Positions 26,685 to 35,311 of a DNA stretch of 64,000 nucleotides are shown piece by piece. The position numbers and the translations under genes were made by a program. The notes beneath the pieces are model-generated. The model did no database searches, was not told the DNA's origin, and saw only the letters and a list, made by a program, of their open reading frames with translations. How positions within the stretch are numbered: the first letter of the stretch is position 1; each line of letters starts with the position of its first letter. The stretch is from Thalassovita mangrovi. GTDB taxonomy: Bacteria; Pseudomonadota; Alphaproteobacteria; Rhodobacterales; Rhodobacteraceae. The stretch is taken from the NCBI RefSeq assembly GCF_009857745.1, contig NZ_WWEN01000002.1:620001-684000 (forward strand), read 5' to 3'.

Positions 26685-26750
26685 CGCCCGATGCCGGGGC
26701 AATCGGGCGCGATGTCTGAATTGAACCACTGCCGGGACAAAGCCCGGCAG
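26685..26750. terminator. Two hairpins between convergent genes
   Basis: CGCCCGAT (26685-26692) pairs with ATCGGGCG (26702-26709), and CTGCCGGG (26729-26736) with CCCGGCAG (26743-26750). They separate the DUF6476 gene from the convergent cytochrome gene and probably terminate both, although T runs are missing. Confidence 0.6.
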
Positions 26751-26790
26751 GCTGGGCCCTTCGACCGGAACCGAAATCGCCCCTTCCCCG

Positions 26791-27186
26791 TTACTGCTGG
26801 ACCGACTCGAGGTAGTAGACCAGGGACAGGATGCGGCCACGCGCGACCATCTCGGCGGTTTCGCCGCGCTGGCTGGTGGCCGAGGCCTGGAAGCGGTCGC
26901 CCCAGATCGGCATGGCGTCGCCATGAACGGGGGTCACATTCCGCCGGTCGATCATGGAAAGCGTGTATTGGAAGGGAAATGTCCCGCCGTTGCGGGCGGA
27001 AAGACCGGTCAGGTCAGGCGTTTCAATGTTCAGAACCGCCGCGACCGGCCCATCGCCCTTCGCCGACTCGCCATGGCATCCGGCGCAGGCGATCATGTAT
27101 TCCTTTTCGCCCGCGCTATCCGCCGCGACCGATTGCACCCCGAACACGCTGGCAAGAACAGCCGATACGAAGACAGTCGTTTTCAT
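26791..27186 (-). CDS. Periplasmic c-type cytochrome
   Basis: 131 residues from ATG 27186 (GGAGGAAATT upstream). The signal peptide is cleaved near VAA-DS. A single haem site, CAGCH, sits at 34-38 with an early-class cytochrome c fold (GEKEYMIACAGCHGESAKGDG). The probable axial methionine is in GDAMPIWGDRF. It is a single-haem electron carrier. No oxidase or dehydrogenase lies beside it, so its partner is unknown; the upstream neighbour on the same strand is the PaaK-like ligase, whose stop is 111 bases before it. Confidence 0.88.
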   Translation of the reverse strand: MKTTVFVSAVLASVFGVQSVAADSAGEKEYMIACAGCHGESAKGDGPVAAVLNIETPDLTGLSARNGGTFPFQYTLSMIDRRNVTPVHGDAMPIWGDRFQASATSQRGETAEMVARGRILSLVYYLESVQQ

Positions 27187-27296
27187 TGCAATTTCCTCCA
27201 CCCTTAAAATCGTTGCCTAATAATATTGTGGAAACTGTACCATCATCGCTGCGCGAGCTTTTTGACCTGCATCAAGCAGCGAATTCGTGGGGGGCT

Positions 27297-28718
27297 TCAG
27301 TCCGTCGCAGGCTGGCGACGACCCGATGAGGTCATGTTTCGTGCCTCGGCGCTTCGCAACGGAACGACTTCGTGGAATTTGCCGCTTGCGGTGAATTCGG
27401 GAAGCTTCCCGCTTTGCCGAACCGCCACATCGTCCAGGCCGTTATCGCGAAACACGCGTTGCACCGACGTGATGACGTCTTGAAAGACGGCCCCTGCCGC
27501 CGCCCCGTCGGTCAATTGGATGCGCAGTTCGAAGTCTTTCTCAGCGGTCTGAACCAGTTGGATACGCTGGGCATTCTCATGTTCCAGGTCGAAGACGAGC
27601 GGCGACAGCGTCACCTCGCCGACGCGCACCAGCGTCGCCTGGCGCCCTTCTACCTGGAAACTGCGAAACGGCGATCCACAGGGGCAGCTGTCTTGGTGGA
27701 AGCGAACACAGTCGCCGAGATCGTAGCGGATGAAAGGCTGAACCTCGTTGGCGAGCACCGTCAGCAGCACGGTCGCCGACAACGTGCCATCGGGAACGGG
27801 CTGCATCGCCTCGTCGACCGCTTCGAGAATGACCCAGTCTTCGTTCAGATGCTTCCGCCCGTGGCTGCATTCGAACGAAAGCGCGAGGCACTCGGTGCAG
27901 CCGTAGAAATCGGCGATGCCGTATTTCAAAGAGGGAAAAGCGCGCCCGACCCGCTCGCGAAGATCGTTCGTGAGCGTCTCGCCCCCGACACTGAAAAGCG
28001 CGGGTTCGATCCGCAGCCGCCCAGCCTCCTTTTGCCTGGCAAGGATGGTCAGCATGCTGGGATAGGTCACGATCCAGGCGACGTTCGGGATCGCATTGAG
28101 CCTGTCGACGAGCCGGTCGATCGGCTGCTCGGCCTCGACGAAGTTCAAACCCAACCCCCGCGCCAGGGCCGGGCTAAGCCGATGCACTAGTTTGTTGAAG
28201 GCGTTTCCGGCGAAGTGACCGTTGCCGCCGGTGACCGTCACCCTGACGCCGAGCTTGCGCACGTCCCCGATGAGCTTCCAATGGTAGCGTTCGAAGCGCG
28301 CCATCATGATCCCGAAGTAATACTCCACAAACGATGAGGGCAGCACGATGACCGCCGGTTCGCCTGATGTCCCGGAGGTCTGAAAGACGGCGACGTCGCC
28401 GATCGGCACACCGGCGTTCCGGATATCCCGAAGATGTTCGCGCGCCCGGTCGAGGGGCAGGGAACGAATTGTCAGCCAGTCGTCGAAGTCCCGCATGAGA
28501 TCGGGTTTGCGGGTCACCGGCAAGTCATGCAGTTCGACGTCGCGCGAGGGCGGCACATCCGCGTACAGCCTGCGAAACAAGGGGGAATCGCGCCGCGCTT
28601 TTTCCACCAGGCGCCGCAGGTTGCGAAGCTGCTTGGCTTCAATGCGCTTGCGTCCGCCCCAGGCTGTCCAGCGCCCGCCGACGAAATACCCCAATGCTTT
28701 TGGAAGGCTGAAACGCAT
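27297..28718 (-). CDS. PaaK-like adenylate-forming ligase (orphan)
   Basis: 473 residues, an adenylate-forming enzyme of the phenylacetate-CoA ligase/F390 synthetase group. The phosphate loop is TSGTSGEPAV (around residue 113), then YGCTECLALSFEC, a CPCG pair, the RYDLGD ribose-binding block and a late SGKFHEV segment at the place of the catalytic lysine. Family members activate aryl or polysaccharide-linked acids; CapK-like ones sit in surface-sugar loci. No thiolase, oxygenase or carrier protein is adjacent, so the substrate cannot be inferred. Confidence 0.82.
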   Translation of the reverse strand: MRFSLPKALGYFVGGRWTAWGGRKRIEAKQLRNLRRLVEKARRDSPLFRRLYADVPPSRDVELHDLPVTRKPDLMRDFDDWLTIRSLPLDRAREHLRDIRNAGVPIGDVAVFQTSGTSGEPAVIVLPSSFVEYYFGIMMARFERYHWKLIGDVRKLGVRVTVTGGNGHFAGNAFNKLVHRLSPALARGLGLNFVEAEQPIDRLVDRLNAIPNVAWIVTYPSMLTILARQKEAGRLRIEPALFSVGGETLTNDLRERVGRAFPSLKYGIADFYGCTECLALSFECSHGRKHLNEDWVILEAVDEAMQPVPDGTLSATVLLTVLANEVQPFIRYDLGDCVRFHQDSCPCGSPFRSFQVEGRQATLVRVGEVTLSPLVFDLEHENAQRIQLVQTAEKDFELRIQLTDGAAAGAVFQDVITSVQRVFRDNGLDDVAVRQSGKLPEFTASGKFHEVVPLRSAEARNMTSSGRRQPATD

Positions 28719-29013
28719 GACTTCTCGCTATGCCCGTTGGCTGTATCCGAGGTGAAAAAATTCGCCTGCTAGAGACTACAACAACGAGCTCAGCATAAAA
28801 TGACCCAAGTCAAAGCGCGTCATCGCGCTGATTTGAGCCCCTGCGGCGTGCCACCACGCAAGCCCGTCACGATGGTGATCGCGTGCGGTATCAAAGCCTA
28901 TCATCCCCGGTTTCAGAAATGACCGACGCGCGGGCGGCGGAGCGGCCGCGCCTGCGGGTGCCGCTGTTGGCATGCGCGCACATCACGCTTGACCGTGAAG
29001 GTGAAGACCGACA
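28719..29013. other. Intergenic region upstream of the argC leader
   Basis: Nothing coding is convincing here. There is a stem TCAAAGCGCG.../CGCGCTGATTTGA around 28811-28838 and a possible -35 element TTGACC at 28989-28994 just before the leader ORF. Start sites for the divergent ligase gene and for argC must lie in this stretch. Confidence 0.4.
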
Positions 29014-29139
29014 ATGGTGCAGGCCATGTACGGGAACCAGACCCTCTTTGATCGACGCCGACGCCGCTCTACCCAAGCGGTGGCTCTTTGGGCTGCGCGT
29101 CGATCAGCGTCCTTCGGCATGATGACGACCTCACTGTAG
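29014..29139 (+). CDS. Arginine-rich leader peptide of argC
   Basis: A 41-codon frame from ATG 29014 to TAG 29137-29139, with AAGGTGAAG about 10 bases before it; a second in-frame ATG is at 29026. Codons 14-18 are five consecutive arginines (29053-29067, CGA CGC CGA CGC CGC) and codons 29-30 are arginine again (29098-29103). The RNA of this frame can fold: 29049-29058 pairs perfectly with 29097-29106, so the arginine codons lie in a stem. The stop codon ends two bases before the left arm of an antiterminator. This is the arrangement of a transcription-attenuation leader whose ribosome senses charged tRNA-Arg. The role is inferred; GC-rich DNA can produce arginine runs by chance. Confidence 0.55.
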   Translation: MVQAMYGNQTLFDRRRRRSTQAVALWAARRSASFGMMTTSL

Positions 29140-29141
29140 GT

Positions 29142-29210
29142 CCCCCGGCCGAAGCACTTCCGACCCGCGTTCCTGACCCCCGCAGCCCCTGGCTTCGGGG
29201 GTTTTCTTTT
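29142..29210 (+). promoter_or_regulatory. Attenuator: antiterminator and terminator of argC
   Basis: Terminator: ACCCCCG (29176-29182) pairs with CGGGGGT (29196-29202), continued by an inner AGCC/GGCT stem (29184-29187 with 29191-29194), then TTTCTTTT. Alternative: CCGAAGC (29149-29155) pairs with GCTTCGG (29192-29198), with further C-G pairing of 29142-29144 across a bulge. The two use the same right arm, so they exclude each other. A ribosome finishing the leader peptide would cover 29142-29155 and let the terminator form; one stalled at arginine codons would not. Located 32 bases before the argC start. Confidence 0.65.
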
Positions 29211-29241
29211 GTCCGAAATCTGAACCTGAAAGGATACCACC

Positions 29242-30216
29242 ATGAGCATTCGCGTCGGCATTGTCGGCATCAGCGGTTTTGGCGGCGGCGAAGCGCTGCG
29301 CCTGATCGCGAACCACCCGTCTTTCGAACTGGTCTACGCCGCGGGCGAAAGCAGCGCCGGCAGCCGACTGGTGGATCGTTTCCCCGGTGTGCCCGCCAGG
29401 CTTGCCGGGCTGGTGATCGAAAAGTGGGACCCTGCGGCCATGCCCGCGCTCGATGTGCTGTTCGCATCGCTGCCCACCGGGGCCTCGGCCGCGGCGCTGG
29501 CGCGCGTCCCCGAGGGGGTGAAGATCGTCGATATCGGCGGCGACCATCGCTACGCCGAGGGCTGGGCCTATGGTCTGGCCGACGTCTGGCCGGACCGGAT
29601 CAAGGGCCAGACCCGTGTTGCCAATCCCGGTTGCTTTCCCGCGGCGACGCTGAACGCGCTGGCGCCGCTGCTGGCCGATCGGCTGATCGAGCCGGGCCAT
29701 ATCGTGATCGACGCCAAGACCGGCATCTCCGGTGCGGGACGCGGCGGCGACAGCAAGTTCGGTTATGCCGAGAGCAACGAGAACCTGCAGCCCTACGGAT
29801 TGCTTGAGCACGTCCACATGCCCGAGATGGCCACGACGATCGAACGGCTGAGCGGCGGCAGCGCGGCCGGGCTGGTGTTCACCCCGCACCTGGTGCCGAT
29901 GACCCGCGGCCTGCTCGCCACCATCTACTGCCGTGGCCGCGCCACGACAGGCCAGTGCCTGGATGCCGCCCGGCGCTTTTATGCCGACCGGGCTTTCGTC
30001 CGGGTGACCGACACGCCGCCGCAGACCAAATGGGCCAGCGGTTCGAACCTTTCCTTCGTCAGCTACGCGGCCGACCCGGAGCGCAACCTGGTGATCGCGA
30101 TGGGCGTGGTCGACAATCTTGGCAAGGGCGCGGCCGGTCAGGCGGTGCAGAATGCCAACCTGATCTGCGGCCTGCCCGAAACCGCCGGGCTGGAGGGCGC
30201 GCCTGTCTGGCCGTAA
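29242..30216 (+). CDS. argC: N-acetyl-gamma-glutamyl-phosphate reductase
   Basis: 324 residues. It reduces N-acetylglutamyl phosphate to the semialdehyde, the third step of arginine synthesis. The N-terminal NADP loop is GIVGISGFGGGEALRL, the catalytic cysteine is in ANPGCFPAATLNAL, and the HxPE motif is HVHMPEM. The segment KTGISGAGRGGD is also typical. AAAGGATACC precedes the ATG. In many alphaproteobacteria argC follows rplM-rpsI; here it stands alone behind its own leader, and a strong hairpin ends it. Confidence 0.94.
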   Translation: MSIRVGIVGISGFGGGEALRLIANHPSFELVYAAGESSAGSRLVDRFPGVPARLAGLVIEKWDPAAMPALDVLFASLPTGASAAALARVPEGVKIVDIGGDHRYAEGWAYGLADVWPDRIKGQTRVANPGCFPAATLNALAPLLADRLIEPGHIVIDAKTGISGAGRGGDSKFGYAESNENLQPYGLLEHVHMPEMATTIERLSGGSAAGLVFTPHLVPMTRGLLATIYCRGRATTGQCLDAARRFYADRAFVRVTDTPPQTKWASGSNLSFVSYAADPERNLVIAMGVVDNLGKGAAGQAVQNANLICGLPETAGLEGAPVWP

Positions 30217-30225
30217 GGGCCTGCA

Positions 30226-30262
30226 CCGCCGGAAGGACAGAACGTTCTTCCGGCGGCAAAGC
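30226..30262. terminator. Bidirectional terminator after argC
   Basis: CCGCCGGAAG (30226-30235) pairs perfectly with CTTCCGGCGG (30247-30256). It lies between argC and the convergent glutamate-synthase-like gene. T-rich tails are weak on both sides. Confidence 0.72.
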
Positions 30263-30282
30263 CCGGCGGCCCGGCCGCCCGT

Positions 30283-31884
30283 TCAGGGGATGTAATCGAC
30301 CGGGGCGAAGCTTTCGGCCCGGGCGCGGGTCCAGCGCTTGAGATAGCCGAAACCGACCTCCTCTTCGCGCAGCAGGAAGCCTTCGGGCAGGTAGGGATAG
30401 ACCTCTTCGCCGGTGACCATGTCGCGGTCCTTTTCGCGCATCATCAGGTGATGCGGCAGGAAATCGCCCGGGTGATCCAGCCCCGCCGCGCCGGTCATTT
30501 CCGCCAGCGCCTTCAGCGTGTTCTTGTGGAACCGGTAGACCCGTTCGGATTTGTTGGTCACGTTCAGCGCCCGCTGGCGCAGCTTGTCCTGGGTCGCCAC
30601 GCCCACCGGGCAATGGTTGGTGTGGCAGGCCTGCGCCTGGATGCAGCCGACCGAGAACATGAAGCCGCGCGCCGAATTGGCCCAGTCGGCGCCAAGCGCC
30701 AGGATGCGGGCGATGTCGAAGGCGGTAACCATCTTGCCCGAGGCGCCGATCTTAAGCCGGTCGCGCAGCCCCACCCCGCGCAGGGTGTTGTGGGCGAAGG
30801 TCAGCCCCTCGACCAAGGGCATGCCCAGACGGTCGGCGAATTCCACCGGGGCGGCGCCGGTGCCGCCTTCCTTGCCGTCGATGACGATGAAATCGGGCAC
30901 GATATCGGTTTCCAGCATCGCCTTGGCGATGCACATGAATTCGCGCCGGTGGCCGATGCACAGCTTGATCCCCACCGGTTTTCCGCCAGACAGATCGCGC
31001 AGTTTGCCGATGAACTGGCACAGTTCGATCGGGGTGGAAAATTCCGGATGGCTGGGCGGCGATACGCAATCGACCCCCATCGGCACGCCGCGCGCCTCGG
31101 CGATTTCCTCGGAAATCTTCGAGGCGGGCAGAACCCCGCCATGGCCGGGCTTGGCGCCCTGGCTCAGCTTCAGCTCGATCATCTTGACCTGGGGATCGCA
31201 GGCCTGTTCGCGGAACTTTTCCGGGTCGAAACGCCCCTCGGGCGTGCGGCAGCCGTAATAGCCCGAGCCGACCTGATAGACCAGGTCGCCGCCGCCCTGG
31301 CGGTGATAGCGGCTGATGCCGCCCTCGCCGGTGTCATGGGCAAAGCCGCCCTTCTTTGCGCCGGTGTTGAGCGCCAGGATCGCGTTGGCCGACAGCGCCC
31401 CGAAGCTCATCGCCGAGATGTTGTAGATCGACAGGTCATAGGGCTGCTTGCAGTCGCGGCCGCCGACATGGATGCGGAAATCGTGGTTTTCGATATGGTG
31501 CGGATTGACCGAATGGGTCAGCCACTGGAACCCGGAATCATACACCCGCTGGCGGGTGCCGAAGGGGCGCTTGTCCTCGATCCCCTTGGCGCGCTGGTAG
31601 ATCAACGAACGTTCGTCGCGCGAAAACGGTTCCTCGTCCTGGTCGCTTTCGATCAGGTATTGCCGGATCTCGGGGCGGATGCCTTCGAACAGGAAACGCA
31701 TATGGCCGATGATCGGGTAATTGCGCAGGATCGCGTGGCGGATCTGGGTGAGGTCGCGGATGCCCAGCAGCGTCAGCAGCGCGAACAGGACGAAGGGGAT
31801 AAGGAACCAGCCGCTGAAGATCACCCCGACCAGCGACAGCAGGGTCAGAAAAACCACCAATCCAAAGATTGAATACCGTTCCAT
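30283..31884 (-). CDS. FMN-binding glutamate-synthase family protein
   Basis: 533 residues. Two N-terminal hydrophobic segments (residues ~6-45) anchor a GltB-type FMN barrel: ISAMSFGALSANAILALN, GTGEGG-like HDTGEGGISRYH, KPGHGGVLPASKIS, VIDGKEGGTGAAP, and a cysteine cluster (CIQAQACHTNHCPVGVAT) typical of the family's iron-sulfur site. It lacks the amidotransferase domain of glutamate synthase and no small subunit is nearby. The family is widespread with unproven substrates; the anchor suggests a membrane-facing redox role. Confidence 0.9.
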   Translation of the reverse strand: MERYSIFGLVVFLTLLSLVGVIFSGWFLIPFVLFALLTLLGIRDLTQIRHAILRNYPIIGHMRFLFEGIRPEIRQYLIESDQDEEPFSRDERSLIYQRAKGIEDKRPFGTRQRVYDSGFQWLTHSVNPHHIENHDFRIHVGGRDCKQPYDLSIYNISAMSFGALSANAILALNTGAKKGGFAHDTGEGGISRYHRQGGGDLVYQVGSGYYGCRTPEGRFDPEKFREQACDPQVKMIELKLSQGAKPGHGGVLPASKISEEIAEARGVPMGVDCVSPPSHPEFSTPIELCQFIGKLRDLSGGKPVGIKLCIGHRREFMCIAKAMLETDIVPDFIVIDGKEGGTGAAPVEFADRLGMPLVEGLTFAHNTLRGVGLRDRLKIGASGKMVTAFDIARILALGADWANSARGFMFSVGCIQAQACHTNHCPVGVATQDKLRQRALNVTNKSERVYRFHKNTLKALAEMTGAAGLDHPGDFLPHHLMMREKDRDMVTGEEVYPYLPEGFLLREEEVGFGYLKRWTRARAESFAPVDYIP

Positions 31885-32035
31885 CGCCCGTGTCCTCCTC
31901 GCGCCGGCAGGATCGTTGGCCTGCCCGAAGCGCTTTCGTCAAAGCCCTGTCGTTGGGGCGACCCTAGCGCGCGGCGCGGGCGTCGGGAACCCCCGGAACG
32001 GCAGATAACGAGGATGTTTTCAGGCGCGAGGCGGC

Positions 32036-33694
32036 CTAGCGGTTGGCGCGCGCCAGCATCGCCACCGCGGCAAGGCCAACGAGGATCACCAGCACCGCCG
32101 CGGGCGACGCATCGCCGAGGTTTTCCAGCGACGCCTGTTCATGCACCCGGGTCGCCAGCGTGTCGAAATTGAACGGCCTGAGCAGCAGCGTCGCGGGCAA
32201 TTCCTTGACGCAATCGACGAAGACCAGCAGCAGCGCCGATCCCACCGAGCCGCGAATGAGCGGCGCATAGACCTGGCCCAGCACCTGCCCCCGCGTACGG
32301 CCAAGCGAGCGCGCCGCCATCGGCAGGCTGGGCGAAATCCGCCCCATCGCGGCATCCGCGGCGCCCTGCGCGATGGCGAAGAACCGCACGCCATAGGCCA
32401 GCACCAAGGCCACCGCCGACCCGGTCAGGATCAGCCCGATGTCGAACCCGGTCAGCGCCTCGACCCCGTCGGCCAGCGCATTGTCGAAGGCCGCCAGCGG
32501 GATCAGGATGCCCACCCCCAGCACCGCGCCCGGCGCGGCATAGCCGATGGTGGTCAGCGGCAGCAGCATCCGCGGCAATTGCCGCCCAGACAGCCGCACG
32601 CCGTAAACCATGAACACCGCCGCCAGCACGGTCAGCACGGCCGCAGTGCCGCCCACCGCCACCGTGTTCCACAGCGCCGACAGCAGGTCACGGTCGGCCC
32701 AGAGCGCGGCATTGGCAATCGCGTGGTTCAGGATCACCCCGGCGGGCAACAGGAACCCCATCGCAAACGGGATCAGGCAGGCCAGCATCGCCAGCAGCCC
32801 GGCACCGGTGGGAAGCGGCGTTCGCTCAATGGTGCGGTAGCGGTTCGACATCGCGAAGAAGCGGGTCTTGGAACGGCTGAGCTTTTCCATCGACACCAGC
32901 AGGATCACCAGCACCAGCACCACGCTGGCGAGCTGCGCCGCGCCGCCCGCGTTGTTGCTTTCCAGCCAGACCGAGAAGATCCCGGCGGTCAGCGTCTGCA
33001 CCGCGAAATAGTCGACGGTGCCGAAATCGTTCACAGTTTCCATCATCGCGATCGCCATGCCGGCGGCGATGGCGGGTCGCGCCAGCGGCAGCCCGACGCG
33101 GAAGAACCGGCCCAGCGCGCCTGCGCCCAGCGACATCGCCACCTCTTCGGTGGCGCGGGATTGTTCGCGAAACGCGGTGCGCGCCAGCAGGTAGATATAC
33201 GGATAGAGCGCCGCCGACAGCACGATCACCGCCGCCCCCATCGAGCGGATTTCCGGGAACCAGTAATCGCGCGCGCTTTGCCATCCCATCAAGCGGCGCA
33301 GCCCAGTCTGCACCGGACCGGCATATTCCAGCAGATCGACCAGCGCGTAAGCCCCGACATAGGCCGGGATCGCCAGCGGCAGCAGCAGCAGCCATTCCAG
33401 CCAGCGCGACAGCGGAAAGCGGTAGCGCGCGATCAGCCAGGCCGCGCCGGTCCCCACCGCCCCGGCCAGCACGCCCACCGACAGCATCAGAACCACGGTG
33501 TTGCGCAGGTAGCGCGGCAGCGTGGTGGACAGAAGATGCGGCCAGATATTGTCGCTGGGATTGAAGGCGATCCACACCACCGCCGCGATCGGCAGCAGCA
33601 CCAGCGCGGCGATCACCATCGCGCCCGCCGACCACGGGCTGACCCGCAGCAGCAGCGGGGTGCGGAGATATTTCGAAAGGGACGTGTCGCTCAT
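32036..33694 (-). CDS. FbpB-type iron(III) ABC transporter permease
   Basis: 552 residues with about twelve transmembrane segments in two homologous halves, each with an EAA loop (EEVAMSLGAGALGRFFRVGLPLARPAI and AARSLGRTRGQVLGQVYAPLIRGS). This duplicated form is typical of ferric-iron (Fbp/Sfu) permeases. The start is ATG 33694; an upstream in-frame extension is unlikely. Neither a binding protein nor an ATPase is adjacent, so partners must be elsewhere. Iron specificity is inferred from the family. Confidence 0.88.
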   Translation of the reverse strand: MSDTSLSKYLRTPLLLRVSPWSAGAMVIAALVLLPIAAVVWIAFNPSDNIWPHLLSTTLPRYLRNTVVLMLSVGVLAGAVGTGAAWLIARYRFPLSRWLEWLLLLPLAIPAYVGAYALVDLLEYAGPVQTGLRRLMGWQSARDYWFPEIRSMGAAVIVLSAALYPYIYLLARTAFREQSRATEEVAMSLGAGALGRFFRVGLPLARPAIAAGMAIAMMETVNDFGTVDYFAVQTLTAGIFSVWLESNNAGGAAQLASVVLVLVILLVSMEKLSRSKTRFFAMSNRYRTIERTPLPTGAGLLAMLACLIPFAMGFLLPAGVILNHAIANAALWADRDLLSALWNTVAVGGTAAVLTVLAAVFMVYGVRLSGRQLPRMLLPLTTIGYAAPGAVLGVGILIPLAAFDNALADGVEALTGFDIGLILTGSAVALVLAYGVRFFAIAQGAADAAMGRISPSLPMAARSLGRTRGQVLGQVYAPLIRGSVGSALLLVFVDCVKELPATLLLRPFNFDTLATRVHEQASLENLGDASPAAVLVILVGLAAVAMLARANR

Positions 33695-33791
33695 GGCCGC
33701 TTCAATGCCCGAAACCGGTTTAACTGTCCAGAAAACACCGTATAGTTCGGCAAACCCAGATGACCACAGATAACCCAGGCCCGGAACCAAG

Positions 33792-34667
33792 ATGCAGGTC
33801 GTACTTCACGCAGGCGCCCACAACACCGACGATGACAGGCTGACCAAATGCCTGCTGAAAAATGCCGAGGATTTCGCCAAATCCGGCATCGCGGTGCCGC
33901 CGCCGTCGCGCTATCGGCGGCTGATCCGCGACACGTTGAACGCGATGCATACCGGTAACCCAGCGCCGGATGCGCGCGATCTGCTGCTGGGGGCCTTCCT
34001 CGACGGCGATGTGCCGGACCGGCTGGTTCTTTCGAACGAAAACTTCTTCACGGTACCCAAGGGGGCGATCAACAAGGGCGTGTTCTATCCCGGCGCCGAG
34101 GACAAGCTGGCGCGCTTGTGCGAATTGTTCGAGGGCGACCAGGTCGAACTGTTCCTGGCGATCCGCGACCCCGCCACCTTCCTTCCGGCGGTCTATGCCC
34201 GGTCGCCCGATACCGATTTCCTGGACTTCATGAGCGGCGCCGATCCCCGCGACCTGCGCTGGAGCGAGTTGATCGAACGGCTGCGCGCCCGGGTGCCCGA
34301 GGTGCAGTTCACCGTCTGGTGCAACGAGGACACGCCGCTGATCTGGGCCCAGCTGATCCGCGAAATGGCCGGGCTGGAACACAACGCCAAGATCATCGGC
34401 GGTTTCGACCTGCTGTCGGAAATCATGTCCAAGGAAGGCATGAAACGGTTTCGCGCCTATCTGAAGGACCATCCCGACATGAACGAAATCCAGAAGCGCC
34501 GGGTGATCGCGGCCTTCCTGGACAAGTTCGTGATCGAGGACGAGATCGAACAGGAAGTCGACCTGCCCGGCTGGTCCGAAGACCTGGTCGAGGAACTGAC
34601 CGACATCTACGACGAGGACGTGTTCACCATCTCGCGCCTGCCCGGCGTGACGATGATCGCGCCCTGA
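33792..34667 (+). CDS. Sulfotransferase-like protein, degenerate P-loop
   Basis: 291 residues. The start VVLHAGAHNTDDDRLTKCLLKN occupies the place of the PAPS-binding loop (HxGAHKTGTT) seen in many alphaproteobacterial sulfotransferase-like proteins, but the lysine and threonines are replaced. A middle IRDPATFLPAVYA block matches the RDP...S region of that fold, which binds the 3'-phosphate. The rest is acidic and helical. It is probably a structural relative that has lost or changed PAPS binding; the function is unknown. Divergent from the permease gene (97 bases between starts). Confidence 0.65.
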   Translation: MQVVLHAGAHNTDDDRLTKCLLKNAEDFAKSGIAVPPPSRYRRLIRDTLNAMHTGNPAPDARDLLLGAFLDGDVPDRLVLSNENFFTVPKGAINKGVFYPGAEDKLARLCELFEGDQVELFLAIRDPATFLPAVYARSPDTDFLDFMSGADPRDLRWSELIERLRARVPEVQFTVWCNEDTPLIWAQLIREMAGLEHNAKIIGGFDLLSEIMSKEGMKRFRAYLKDHPDMNEIQKRRVIAAFLDKFVIEDEIEQEVDLPGWSEDLVEELTDIYDEDVFTISRLPGVTMIAP

Positions 34668-34776
34668 CCGGTCTGCGCCGCGCCCCTTGCCGCTTGATCT
34701 TGCGCAAGGAAAGGGGCGGTTACCCGATCTAACCTCCGCCTGTGCACACGCCATTTTGCGGAGAAGGATGACCGGG

Positions 34777-35283
34777 ATGCGATACGTCGGCAAAGGACCT
34801 CTGAGGGCGATCGCCCCCCGTCTGTTGGGCTGTTTTCTGGCGCTCAGCCTTGCCCCTGCGGCGATGGCGCAGGATACCGGGGCGGAAACGCCCGGCCTGC
34901 TGCCCGGGATGAACCGTGAAACCTTGGTCGATCCGGCCACCTTCGATATTTCGGGCGGCTGGGAATATACCAGCGAATGGGGCGCCGGGCTGATCGACAT
35001 CTATCAAAGCGGCGGTTCGATCGTGCTGGAACTGGTCAGCGGATCGACCTGCGACCCGGCCGAGATGTGCACCCTGACCGGCGGCATCGAGGACAAGGCG
35101 CTGATCGTGTCGGTCACTGCCGCCGTCCCGCAGGGCGGATCGGCGACGTCCTCCTTCGTGATCTATTTCGAATCGGAAAACGTGGCCGCGGGCATGGGCA
35201 CCTCGGTCTGGCGCGGCGAGGGGCATGAAATGCGATGGGATTACCTGATCAACATGCAGCGCCCCGGCACCGGTGAGGACTGA
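34777..35283 (+). CDS. Secreted protein of unknown function
   Basis: 168 residues from ATG 34777, chosen because GGAGAAGGA lies at the right distance; an ATG at 34768 overlaps that site. The signal peptide is cleaved after AAMA. The mature domain (DISGGWEYTSEWGAGLIDIYQSGGSIVLELVSG...) looks like a small beta-barrel of the lipocalin or DUF type, with one cysteine pair (CDPAEMC). No catalytic motif and no informative neighbours. Confidence 0.7.
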   Translation: MRYVGKGPLRAIAPRLLGCFLALSLAPAAMAQDTGAETPGLLPGMNRETLVDPATFDISGGWEYTSEWGAGLIDIYQSGGSIVLELVSGSTCDPAEMCTLTGGIEDKALIVSVTAAVPQGGSATSSFVIYFESENVAAGMGTSVWRGEGHEMRWDYLINMQRPGTGED

Positions 35284-35311
35284 AGACGCCCAATCGCGCC
35301 CTTCCCGCCGC

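Noticed and set aside
29020-29110. Minus-strand segment with a tRNA-like D arm (TTGGGTAGAGCGG) inside the argC leader
   Set aside because: No matching anticodon stem, T arm or acceptor stem can be built around it; it is explained by the leader RNA stem.
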